Positions 44,364 through 51,719 of a stretch of DNA of 64,000 nucleotides are shown here, piece by piece. Made by a program: the position numbers and the translations under genes. The DNA comes from Runella sp. MFBS21 (GTDB lineage Bacteria; Bacteroidota; Bacteroidia; Cytophagales; Spirosomataceae): positions 62,001 to 126,000 of the forward strand of contig NZ_JARNTW010000017.1 in assembly GCF_029433105.1 (NCBI RefSeq). Reading direction: 5' to 3'. The notes below the pieces were generated by a model. The model was not told the origin of the DNA. It searched no databases and saw only the letters and a list, made by a program, of their open reading frames with translations. Each line of letters starts with the position of its first letter. Positions within the stretch are counted from its first letter, which is position 1.

Positions 44364-45524
44364 ATGCACCAATCCCAAATTATCAACGAACTCGCCGAAA
44401 GCCGCGACAATTACTTCAATGCTGTAAGTCCGCCGATTGTACAGACTAGCAATTTTGTATTTCATGATTTTGCCTCATTACGAGAAGCTTTTGAAGACGA
44501 AATGTCGGCGTATTTGTATTCGAGGGGGCTTAATCCTACCGTCGATATTTTACGAAAAAAATTAGCGGCCTTGGACGAAGCGGAAGATTGTTTGGTACTC
44601 AACAGCGGTGCTTCGGCCATTTTTTGTGCAGTAATGACCAATGTCCAAGCGGGCGACCACATCGTAAGCGTACAAAAACCTTATACGTGGGCATGGAAAC
44701 TGTTTGATAATGTTTTGCCACGCTACAATGTAGCCACAACTTATGTGGATGGGACAAAAATTGAAAATTTTGAAGCCGCGATTCTCCCCAACACCAAGGT
44801 GATTTATTTGGAATCACCCAATACCCTCACTTTCGATTTACAAGATTTGGAAGCGGTGGCAAAATTGGCCAAATCGCACGGAATTGTGACCATTATCGAC
44901 AACAGCTATTGTACCCCTTTGTTTCAAAAGCCTCATCGATTGGGGATTGATATATGCTTGCAGTCGGCTACCAAATACATCGGGGGGCATTCAGACACCG
45001 TTGGAGGCGTACTGACAGGAACCAAAGCGATGATTAAACAAATTTTTGACCGCGAAGCGCATAATACAGGTGCGTTTATCTCGCCCTTCAATGCGTGGCT
45101 TTTGCTGAGGGGCTTGCGGACGCTGTCTGTCAGGCTGAAGGCTATTTCGGAAAGTACGCAAAAAGTGGTCGAATTTTTGAAAAATCATCCCAAGATTGAG
45201 AAAATCTATTTTCCTTTCGATCCTGATTTTGCCCAATACGAATTGGCACAAAAACAAATGTCAGGCGCTTGTGGATTGGTAACGATTGCGTTGAAAGCGC
45301 AGACTTATGCACAAATAGAAACCTTTACCCACAATTTACAACATTTTTTATTGGCAGTAAGTTGGGGAGGTCATGAGTCTTTGATTATGCCTAAGTGTGC
45401 GGGGATGCTCCCCGAAGATTTTGATGCTACCCATCAAGAGCATCGTCTAGTAAGATTGTATATTGGGCTTGAAGAAGCCGATTACCTTATCGAAGATTTG
45501 GCGCAAGCTTTGGAAAAACTATAG
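44364..45524 (+). CDS. trans-sulfuration PLP enzyme (cystathionine gamma-synthase/lyase family)
   Basis: A 386-residue fold-type I PLP enzyme of the Cys/Met metabolism family. I start at MHQSQIINELAESR, since the upstream extension is not family-like. The PLP Lys is K204 in QSATKYIGGHSDTVGG, the pyridine-N Asp is D179 in VTIIDNSYCTPL, and the phosphate-binding turn is NSGASAIFCAVM near residue 80. The tail (SWGGHESLIMPKC) is typical. Members make or break cystathionine, homocysteine or methionine, and the exact reaction is not readable here. It diverges from the namZ gene across 158 bp. Confidence 0.88.
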   Translation: MHQSQIINELAESRDNYFNAVSPPIVQTSNFVFHDFASLREAFEDEMSAYLYSRGLNPTVDILRKKLAALDEAEDCLVLNSGASAIFCAVMTNVQAGDHIVSVQKPYTWAWKLFDNVLPRYNVATTYVDGTKIENFEAAILPNTKVIYLESPNTLTFDLQDLEAVAKLAKSHGIVTIIDNSYCTPLFQKPHRLGIDICLQSATKYIGGHSDTVGGVLTGTKAMIKQIFDREAHNTGAFISPFNAWLLLRGLRTLSVRLKAISESTQKVVEFLKNHPKIEKIYFPFDPDFAQYELAQKQMSGACGLVTIALKAQTYAQIETFTHNLQHFLLAVSWGGHESLIMPKCAGMLPEDFDATHQEHRLVRLYIGLEEADYLIEDLAQALEKL

Positions 45525-45528
45525 CCTA

Positions 45529-45561
45529 AACCCCGGCTGCGCTTTAAGCGCAGCCGGGGTT
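45529..45561. terminator. bidirectional terminator, GC-rich
   Basis: An arm AACCCCGGCTGCGCTT meets its exact complement with only T45545 between, so the working stem is about 14 bp with a small loop. It lies between the convergent PLP-enzyme and esterase genes. Confidence 0.9.
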
Positions 45562-45564
45562 ACT

Positions 45565-46719
45565 TTATTTCAATAGTGCATTTACAGCTTCCACGTCGGT
45601 CGCAGCCTTGGCAGGGCGAGGATGAGTATCATTAAATACTTCCAGTTCTTTACGGTCGAGAAGTGGCGTATGACTTTCGTCGATGCTCCCGTCAGCTTTA
45701 AGAATTTTTGAAATATCAAGTGCGAGATGCTTCGCCAAAAACCGATACATCGCTGCCCGTTTAGAAGGACCATAATCGTGCTTTTCGTCAGGCAAGTGAT
45801 GATTTTCTAAGTTATTGGCTTTTCCATAAAGAGCATATATTTTTTGAATATGCGGGAATTCATCTTGCGGATTGTTTTTGGTCCAATCACCCCCGTCGGA
45901 GACAAGAAGCATCGGGCGAGGAGCAGCTAAGGCTGCAATTTCTACGTTGTTAGTTTGAAAATCTCCTTTTTTATGAACGGGCATTCCACTTTCACAAACA
46001 CAGCCTCCAAAAAAATAAGCCGACACCATCACCACCGGCACCGACACCTTGATGCGCGGGTCAAGTGCAGTAAGCATAAAAGTCTGAGTTCCCCCGCCAG
46101 ACTCCCCCGTGACTCCTACGCGGTTTTTGTCGATGTTGGGTTGGGATAATAAAAAGTCTAAAGCTCTGATACTGTTGATAGTTTGTAATTTAAACGCTTT
46201 AGGGATTTTATGTTCTTTCAGCTGCGAATCGCTGTACCCAACCATGTCATATGCAAACACCACAGCACCCATACGGGCTAAGTTGCCACACCGAAACTGC
46301 ATAGGCTCCAGAAAACGGGCGTTGGGCTCGCGGGTATGTCCGTGAGGGCACAAAATCGCGGCAAAAGGCCCTTTTTGATTCAAAGGTTTGTAAAGATTGC
46401 CCGTTACATAATATCCCTCTATGCTTTCAAATGCCACATTTTCGATAGTATATCCGTCCATTTCGCGCTTACTATGGATAATAGGCTTTGATTTGGGGCG
46501 AGGAGGAAGCTGAGTGAGTTCGCCACCCTCCAAAATACGTTGTTTGATTTGCTGCGCGCGTGTTTCCCAGTCTTTTTTAGAAGTGGGAACATGTTCTGCC
46601 AAAAAACTCCGGCCTTGCTGCTCCGTAAAATACGCTCCTTGACAAAGCTCAGGAGTAGATTGGGCCGAAGCTAAATGGCAAGCCAAGGACACGATTATAA
46701 GGTAACAAAAACGTTTCAT
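45565..46719 (-). CDS. secreted alpha/beta hydrolase (acetylxylan-esterase/dienelactone-hydrolase type)
   Basis: A 384-residue exported hydrolase with a signal peptide (MKRFCYLIIVSLACHLASA). The beta-sheet start is YYVTGNLYKPLNQKGPFAAI, with CPHGHTREPN as the oxyanion segment. The nucleophile Ser lies in GVTGESGGGTQTFML, near residue 213. A late acid in VSDGGDW and a His in DEKHDYGP complete the triad. Relatives deacetylate xylan or other plant glycans or act as general carboxylesterases. The substrate is unknown. It diverges from a toxin-antitoxin pair. Confidence 0.83.
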   Translation of the reverse strand: MKRFCYLIIVSLACHLASAQSTPELCQGAYFTEQQGRSFLAEHVPTSKKDWETRAQQIKQRILEGGELTQLPPRPKSKPIIHSKREMDGYTIENVAFESIEGYYVTGNLYKPLNQKGPFAAILCPHGHTREPNARFLEPMQFRCGNLARMGAVVFAYDMVGYSDSQLKEHKIPKAFKLQTINSIRALDFLLSQPNIDKNRVGVTGESGGGTQTFMLTALDPRIKVSVPVVMVSAYFFGGCVCESGMPVHKKGDFQTNNVEIAALAAPRPMLLVSDGGDWTKNNPQDEFPHIQKIYALYGKANNLENHHLPDEKHDYGPSKRAAMYRFLAKHLALDISKILKADGSIDESHTPLLDRKELEVFNDTHPRPAKAATDVEAVNALLK

Positions 46720-46822
46720 AAGTTATGAGATTTATAGTTTTATAAAGTCAGCCGAGAGGGCAAATTACCTTACAATTTTGCCGCCATTTGTGTATAGCAT
46801 GTATTTTCAGCCTAAAGATTTG

Positions 46823-46830
46823 TATTTTTG
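46823..46830 (+). promoter_or_regulatory. -7 box for the toxin-antitoxin pair
   Basis: TATTTTTG matches the Bacteroidota -7 consensus TAnnTTTG exactly and lies 23 nt before the antitoxin ATG. No well-placed TTG -33 is visible. Confidence 0.45.
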
Positions 46831-46853
46831 AATACTTAAAACGATTTTTTGCC

Positions 46854-47066
46854 ATGTCAGCTATCGCCAATAGAGAACAACAAATCACCAGCCTCATAAA
46901 GAAGTTATCGGCTAATGAGCAAGATGCTTTATTGAAAGCTTTGAAGAAACAACTGCTTTTAGCTAAAGCTGAAAAGTTAGAACATTCAGTCAAAGACAAT
47001 CATATCAATATGAGTGAAATTGTAGAAGAGGTTCGTAAGGCTCGAAAAGCACGTCATGAGAGCTAG
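46854..47066 (+). CDS. antitoxin-like small helical protein of a PIN toxin-antitoxin pair
   Basis: A 70-residue, strongly helical and charged protein that I start at MSAIANREQQITSL; the longer upstream reading is hydrophobic and unlike it. It overlaps the PIN-domain toxin gene by 11 bp, the classic antitoxin-first layout. No DNA-binding fold (AbrB, RHH, Phd) is recognisable by eye. It carries a leucine-rich segment DALLKALKKQLLLAKAEKLE and a basic tail VRKARKARHES. The antitoxin role is inferred from position and size. Confidence 0.75.
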   Translation: MSAIANREQQITSLIKKLSANEQDALLKALKKQLLLAKAEKLEHSVKDNHINMSEIVEEVRKARKARHES

Positions 47067-47475
47067 AGTGGTTGTGTTGGATACCAATATTTGGATAAGT
47101 TATTTTATCAAAGCAAAATTCAGTGAATTAGTAGATTTAATCATTGACAACGATTTGTTAGTGTATTCTTCCGATGCTTTGATAGAGGAATTAACAGAAG
47201 TTTTAGGACGTAACAAATTTTCTAAATATCTGACTTTGCCTATCAGCGATTATATAGAGTTTCATCAAGAATTAGTCACTATTGTCAAGCCTAAAATTAA
47301 GTATACTTCTAGTCCTGACCCTAAGGATAACTTTTTATTCGATTTAACTATTCAACATAAAGCTCGTTATTTAGTGACGGGAGATAGAAAGTTATTGGCT
47401 CTGGGTAAGGTAGAAAATGTCGAGATAATTTCGCTAACTGCTTTTAAAACGCTTGTTTCCTTACGCAATTCTTAA
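47056..47475 (+). CDS. PIN-domain toxin (COG1569 family), probable RNase
   Basis: A 139-residue PIN-domain protein, a predicted Mg-dependent ribonuclease. The acidic site is intact: D9 in VVLDTNIWISY, E44/E45 in DALIEELTEVLG, D88 and D91 in PDPKDNFLFDL, and D110 in VTGDRKLLAL. It belongs to the type II toxin-antitoxin class and overlaps its antitoxin gene by 11 bp. It ends only 13 bp before a GH109 gene on the same strand, with no terminator between, so the downstream amino-sugar genes may be co-transcribed. Toxicity is inferred from the family. Confidence 0.88.
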   Translation: MRARVVVLDTNIWISYFIKAKFSELVDLIIDNDLLVYSSDALIEELTEVLGRNKFSKYLTLPISDYIEFHQELVTIVKPKIKYTSSPDPKDNFLFDLTIQHKARYLVTGDRKLLALGKVENVEIISLTAFKTLVSLRNS

Positions 47476-47488
47476 CCGTCAAAAAAAT

Positions 47489-48931
47489 ATGAAAGAAATA
47501 AACGAAGAACGTCGCGACTTTTTGAAATGGACTGGTTTGATGGGCGTAGGAGTGATGGCAGGAGGAATGTCGCAATCTTGTGCTACCGCACAGGTCCCTT
47601 CTCAGTTGGGATATATTCAGCAACAAGCCCAGCACTCATCTCCCCAAAAGTTTAATATGAGTGGGTACGGTGCTCCTAAAATCGATACCGTCCGTATTGG
47701 ATATATTGGCTTAGGAAACCGAGGTACGGGGGCTATTAATCGGATTGTGTATCTTGAAAATGTGGAAGTAAAAGCCCTTTGTGATATAAGAATCGAAAAA
47801 GCCCAAGCTGCCAAAAAACTGATGGAAGGTACTACCCATTCTCCTGAGGTATATGGTGGTAAAGAAGATGATTGGAAACGTCTCTGTCAGCGAAACGACA
47901 TAGATTTGGTATATATCTGTACTCCTTGGAATCTTCACGCACCTATGGCACTCTATGCGATGGAACAAGGTAAGCACGTAGCAGTCGAAATCCCCGCCGC
48001 TACGACAGTAGAAGACTGTTGGAAATTGGTCAAAACCTCCGAACGTACGCGCAAACATTGTATGATGCTCGAAAATTGTTGCTATGATTTCTTCGAACTC
48101 TTGACCCTTAATATGGCCCGTCAAGGTTTTTTTGGGGAAATTGTCCACGTAGAAGGTGCGTATATTCACGATATTTTTGATTCATTGTACGATAAATCAA
48201 AACGATATGATTTGTGGCGATTAAAAGAAAATCAACGCAATGGGAATTTATACCCCACACATGGCTTGGGTCCCGTATGCCAAGTACTCGACATCAACCG
48301 TGGCGATAAGATGGATTATCTGGTAGCTATGTCGAGCAATGATTTCATGCTTGCTCCCAAAATCAAAGAACTTGCCACCAAAGACGATTATTTTGGGCAG
48401 TTTGCCCAGAAGAGCTTTAGAGGCAATATGAACACCACTACGATTCGTACCCAAAAAGGGAAAACAATTATGCTTCAGCACGATGTAACCTCGCCACGGC
48501 CTTACAGTCGTATCCACTTGGTGAGTGGTACCAAAGCCACGGCTCTCAAATACCCTTTACCGGGGCGTATTTCGTCGGGACATGAGTGGGCTACAGAAGA
48601 AGAGTTTAAAAAATTAGAAGAAAAATATCAGCCCCAGATTGTGAAAAAAATTGGAGAACTTGCCAAAAAAGTAGGAGGCCACGGTGGAATGGACTTTTTG
48701 ATGGATTGGCGATTGATAGACTGTCTTCGCAATGGCTTACCGCTCGACCAAGACGTATATGACGCTGCGTCGTGGAGTGTGATAGCACCTCTAAGCGAAT
48801 GGTCAGTGGCAAATCGCTCCAATTCGATTGATATTCCTGATTTTACGGGAGGGGCTTGGAAAACCAATCATCCTGTAGATATATCTTTGGAAAAAGGAGG
48901 CAATACAGGCGTAAAAAAACGTTCGGCATAA
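47489..48931 (+). CDS. GH109-like NAD-dependent N-acetylgalactosaminidase (Gfo/Idh/MocA fold)
   Basis: A 480-residue Tat-exported protein (RRDFLKWTGLMGVGVMAGGM, with a possible lipidated Cys in SQSCATA). The Rossmann motif is IGYIGLGNRGTGAINRI near residue 73. The GH109-typical segment CTPWNLHAPMALYAMEQGKH is followed by VAVEIPAATTVEDCW and CMMLENCCYDFFELL. GH109 enzymes such as NagA use NAD to cleave alpha-N-acetylgalactosaminides. A NagB-type deaminase gene follows by 14 bp, which fits an amino-sugar pathway. Substrate assignment is by family. Confidence 0.83.
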   Translation: MKEINEERRDFLKWTGLMGVGVMAGGMSQSCATAQVPSQLGYIQQQAQHSSPQKFNMSGYGAPKIDTVRIGYIGLGNRGTGAINRIVYLENVEVKALCDIRIEKAQAAKKLMEGTTHSPEVYGGKEDDWKRLCQRNDIDLVYICTPWNLHAPMALYAMEQGKHVAVEIPAATTVEDCWKLVKTSERTRKHCMMLENCCYDFFELLTLNMARQGFFGEIVHVEGAYIHDIFDSLYDKSKRYDLWRLKENQRNGNLYPTHGLGPVCQVLDINRGDKMDYLVAMSSNDFMLAPKIKELATKDDYFGQFAQKSFRGNMNTTTIRTQKGKTIMLQHDVTSPRPYSRIHLVSGTKATALKYPLPGRISSGHEWATEEEFKKLEEKYQPQIVKKIGELAKKVGGHGGMDFLMDWRLIDCLRNGLPLDQDVYDAASWSVIAPLSEWSVANRSNSIDIPDFTGGAWKTNHPVDISLEKGGNTGVKKRSA

Positions 48932-48945
48932 GTAAAAACAAATAT

Positions 48946-49689
48946 ATGAATACCACGATTTTAGAATCAAGCGCGGCTTTAGGTGAAAAGGGCGGAAATA
49001 TTGCCGCTCACATCATCCGAGAGGCGATTGCTACAAAAGGACAGGCTAACGTGATTTTGGCCACAGGCACGAGCCAATTTGAGACCCTTCAAACATTGAT
49101 TGCCAGCGAAGGAATCGATTGGTCGAAGATGGTGATGTTTCACCTTGATGAATACATCGGTCTCCCCGTGTCGCATCCCGCTAGTTTTAGGAAGTATCTT
49201 TTAGAACGATTTTTGGCCAAAGTTCCCCCGTTAAAAGCCAGTTATTTGATTGATGGCGAAGGAGATGCAAGTGCCGAATGCGAGCGTTTGGGAAATCTTA
49301 TCAGTCAACATCCCATTGACGTGGCTCTGGTGGGAATTGGAGAAAATGGCCACTTGGCGTTCAACGATCCCCCGGCCGATTTTGATACAGAGCAGCCGTA
49401 TATCGTGGTGGATTTGGACGAGCAATGCCGTACGCAACAAATGAATGAGGGGTGGTTTGCGACCATGAACGATGTTCCTCGACAAGCCATTAGTATGTCG
49501 GTCAGACAAATCATGAAATCCGCAAATATTATTTGTTCGGTGCCTGAACTTCGTAAGGCCAAAGCCGTAAAAGACTGCTTAGAAAATGAGATAAGTAATC
49601 TATTTCCGGCGAGTATATTGCGACAGCATGCTCAGTGTGAGCTACTCTTAGAACCCGAATCGGCGAGCTTACTTACCATTATGAAATAA
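48946..49689 (+). CDS. nagB: glucosamine-6-phosphate deaminase family protein
   Basis: A 247-residue NagB-family isomerase/deaminase that would convert glucosamine-6-P (or galactosamine-6-P) to a ketose-6-P and ammonia in the cytoplasm. I start at MNTTILESS. The phosphate-binding loop ATGTSQ is at 39-44, the catalytic Asp/Glu pair is in FHLDEY (D68, E69), and the signature GIGENGHLAFNDPP (131-143, H136) is present. Being next to a GH109 N-acetylgalactosaminidase makes a GalN-6-P (AgaI-like) role possible. It ends the operon, with a terminator after it. Confidence 0.88.
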   Translation: MNTTILESSAALGEKGGNIAAHIIREAIATKGQANVILATGTSQFETLQTLIASEGIDWSKMVMFHLDEYIGLPVSHPASFRKYLLERFLAKVPPLKASYLIDGEGDASAECERLGNLISQHPIDVALVGIGENGHLAFNDPPADFDTEQPYIVVDLDEQCRTQQMNEGWFATMNDVPRQAISMSVRQIMKSANIICSVPELRKAKAVKDCLENEISNLFPASILRQHAQCELLLEPESASLLTIMK

Positions 49690-49706
49690 AACTCAAAAGC
49701 ATTCAT

Positions 49707-49741
49707 AAAAAAAGACCACCTAATCTAAGTGGTCTTTTTTT
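49707..49741 (+). terminator. terminator after nagB
   Basis: AAAAAAAGACCAC / GTGGTCTTTTTTT, a 13-bp stem with a 9-nt loop and a seven-T tail, 18 nt after the stop. Confidence 0.92.
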
Positions 49742-49795
49742 GCATAACTCTACACTTAACAAACAAACTTAACTATAAGTTTTTCTAAAGGAATT

Positions 49796-49827
49796 TTCCA
49801 AGTTTGCCTCTGTCGACAAACTTGGAA
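49796..49827 (-). terminator. hairpin after dabB
   Basis: An 11-bp perfect stem TTCCAAGTTTG / CAAACTTGGAA with a 10-nt loop, 15 nt after the dabB stop on the minus strand. The T-run is poor, so it is a probable but not certain terminator. Confidence 0.55.
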
Positions 49828-49841
49828 GGTTCAATAATTAT

Positions 49842-51710
49842 TTATGAGGAACGATAGGCGGTTTCATAAATAGATTTTACATGAGGCCCAAGGAAAACCC
49901 TCGCGTAGATTCGGATGATGGCAATACCATCAATGATAAAACTAAGCGAAGTAAAGAAGGCTAATGTAACTTGATTTTCGTGTATATGGCTGAAAATCAA
50001 GTCTTCTCCGATGAAAGTGGGTGTAATGGGAAAGCCCGACACTCCCAAACATGCCAACAAAAAAATCAAGGCAAGTTTGGGATGCTTGTATGAATGTCCA
50101 TGAAATTGATCTAGATTAATATTGCCTTCCAGAGATTTGAGCTTCAAAAGTCCAAAATAACCCACTACTCCTGCTACTACGATTCCGCTCAAATAAAGCA
50201 GCGTTTGATTAAACTTAAAGTGTTCATTAAAAGAAATAGAAAGTGCAATCCAGAAGTGATTCATGATAACAAGCAACCAGCTCATGGGGGTATTGTGCCT
50301 TTCGGTAAATGACTTTAATACCATTATCAATCCTAAAAGCGAAAAGAAAATGGGTAAATAAGCATGAACGTTTTGAGGAATGGAATTTTCAAAATACAAA
50401 CAAATCAATCCTAGTATATAAGCCGGAATAAAGAAAAACAAGGTGCGATTGACAGTCAAAAAATTCAGTTTATTGCCAGCCCATTTTAGCGGATTCCAAA
50501 GCGATTGGTACATCAATGAGTCTAGGTTCCATTCTTTGATGCTCAACATATACAGCGTGTACTGAAGTTTTTTTGGAAAGAAACGCTCGATTGAAGACTC
50601 GCGAGGGGAAAAATTATAGAACTGCTCGTGAATAAGATAACTTACTACCGAAGGCGAAACCAACAATTGATAGGTACGTAAGAAAGCATTTCCAGCAAAA
50701 TGAAGCATAGCCAAACCTTCAAAACCACTAGCTACTTCTATAAAAATCAATCCGATTTGGGCAATAGAAGCATAGGCTATTTGGCTCTTGACCGATGACT
50801 GCACACGAGCGATACCAGTGGCAATAAAAGTAGTAGATAAGCCCAATAGCGCAATCAGGATACGTACTGAAAGCTGATGTTCCCAAAAAGGATAGGTACG
50901 TAACAACAAGAAAACACCCAAATGCACCGAAAGCGAACCATAAAAAATTGCACTAGAAGGCGTGGGACCTTCCATGGCTCTAGGCAACCATGATGAAAAA
51001 GGAAGTTGTGCCGACTTGGCAGCTGCCGACATCAGAATCATCACTGAAATAAAAATCCCAATCCAACTATGGCTTTGAAGATGTTCGTGCACAAGCTCAT
51101 AATTGCTCAATTTCAAAAAAGTAATGTTTTCATGAAATAGATGATGACTCATCCACATTGCTAAAATCAATCCTACATCACCAATCCGATACACCGAAAA
51201 TACTTTCACCGCATTTTTGACAGGTAGATAACGGTCTCTGTAAAAGGCGATTAATAGAAAGGAAGAGATGCCTAAGATTTCCCAACCAATGAAAAGAGTT
51301 TCGAGATTGCCCGAAAGAATGGCAATGTTGTATCCTAAATAAAAGAAAAGAATAGTATTGAAAAATCGTTTGTAGCCATTTTCACGATGCAAGTAAGCAC
51401 GGCTATAAATAGTCACTAGAAAGGTGAGAAAAGACCCTACAAACAAATAAGTAGCGGCAATAGCATCAAAGCAGAAGTCGATAAAAAATTCGTAGCCTGT
51501 CGATTTGAAAAGTACAATGTCTTTGATGTTGAGGGTAGGATACCCTTGCAGTATCCAAAAACCAATAAATGTCACCGTACACAGTAAATGAAGCCCCACC
51601 GTTCCAAAGGCCGTTTTTGACATAATGCCTTCTTTATGAGCCGGAACAAACAGACTTAAAACAAAACCCACAATGGGCAAAACAATGAAAATATGCAAGA
51701 ACGCCGTCAT
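49842..51710 (-). CDS. dabB: DabB, membrane subunit of a DAB inorganic-carbon pump
   Basis: A 622-residue integral membrane protein of the NADH-quinone oxidoreductase subunit L/Mrp antiporter superfamily. The conserved Glu is in FIGWEILGISSFLLIAFYRD, and the classical KSAQLPFSSWLPRAMEGPTP lies near residue 240. No other Complex I gene is present. It lies 9 bp downstream of a DabA gene, and this pairing defines DAB pumps. DabB is thought to pass cations inward to power the DabA-catalysed, one-way hydration of CO2 to bicarbonate. Pump direction and the driving ion are known only from homologues. Confidence 0.87.
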   Translation of the reverse strand: MTAFLHIFIVLPIVGFVLSLFVPAHKEGIMSKTAFGTVGLHLLCTVTFIGFWILQGYPTLNIKDIVLFKSTGYEFFIDFCFDAIAATYLFVGSFLTFLVTIYSRAYLHRENGYKRFFNTILFFYLGYNIAILSGNLETLFIGWEILGISSFLLIAFYRDRYLPVKNAVKVFSVYRIGDVGLILAMWMSHHLFHENITFLKLSNYELVHEHLQSHSWIGIFISVMILMSAAAKSAQLPFSSWLPRAMEGPTPSSAIFYGSLSVHLGVFLLLRTYPFWEHQLSVRILIALLGLSTTFIATGIARVQSSVKSQIAYASIAQIGLIFIEVASGFEGLAMLHFAGNAFLRTYQLLVSPSVVSYLIHEQFYNFSPRESSIERFFPKKLQYTLYMLSIKEWNLDSLMYQSLWNPLKWAGNKLNFLTVNRTLFFFIPAYILGLICLYFENSIPQNVHAYLPIFFSLLGLIMVLKSFTERHNTPMSWLLVIMNHFWIALSISFNEHFKFNQTLLYLSGIVVAGVVGYFGLLKLKSLEGNINLDQFHGHSYKHPKLALIFLLACLGVSGFPITPTFIGEDLIFSHIHENQVTLAFFTSLSFIIDGIAIIRIYARVFLGPHVKSIYETAYRSS

Positions 51711-51719
51711 GGTGCAATC

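Noticed and set aside
49842-51710. Complex I subunit L (nuoL)
   Set aside because: No other nuo gene is present, and the gene is paired with a DabA gene at 9 bp, which is diagnostic of DabB.
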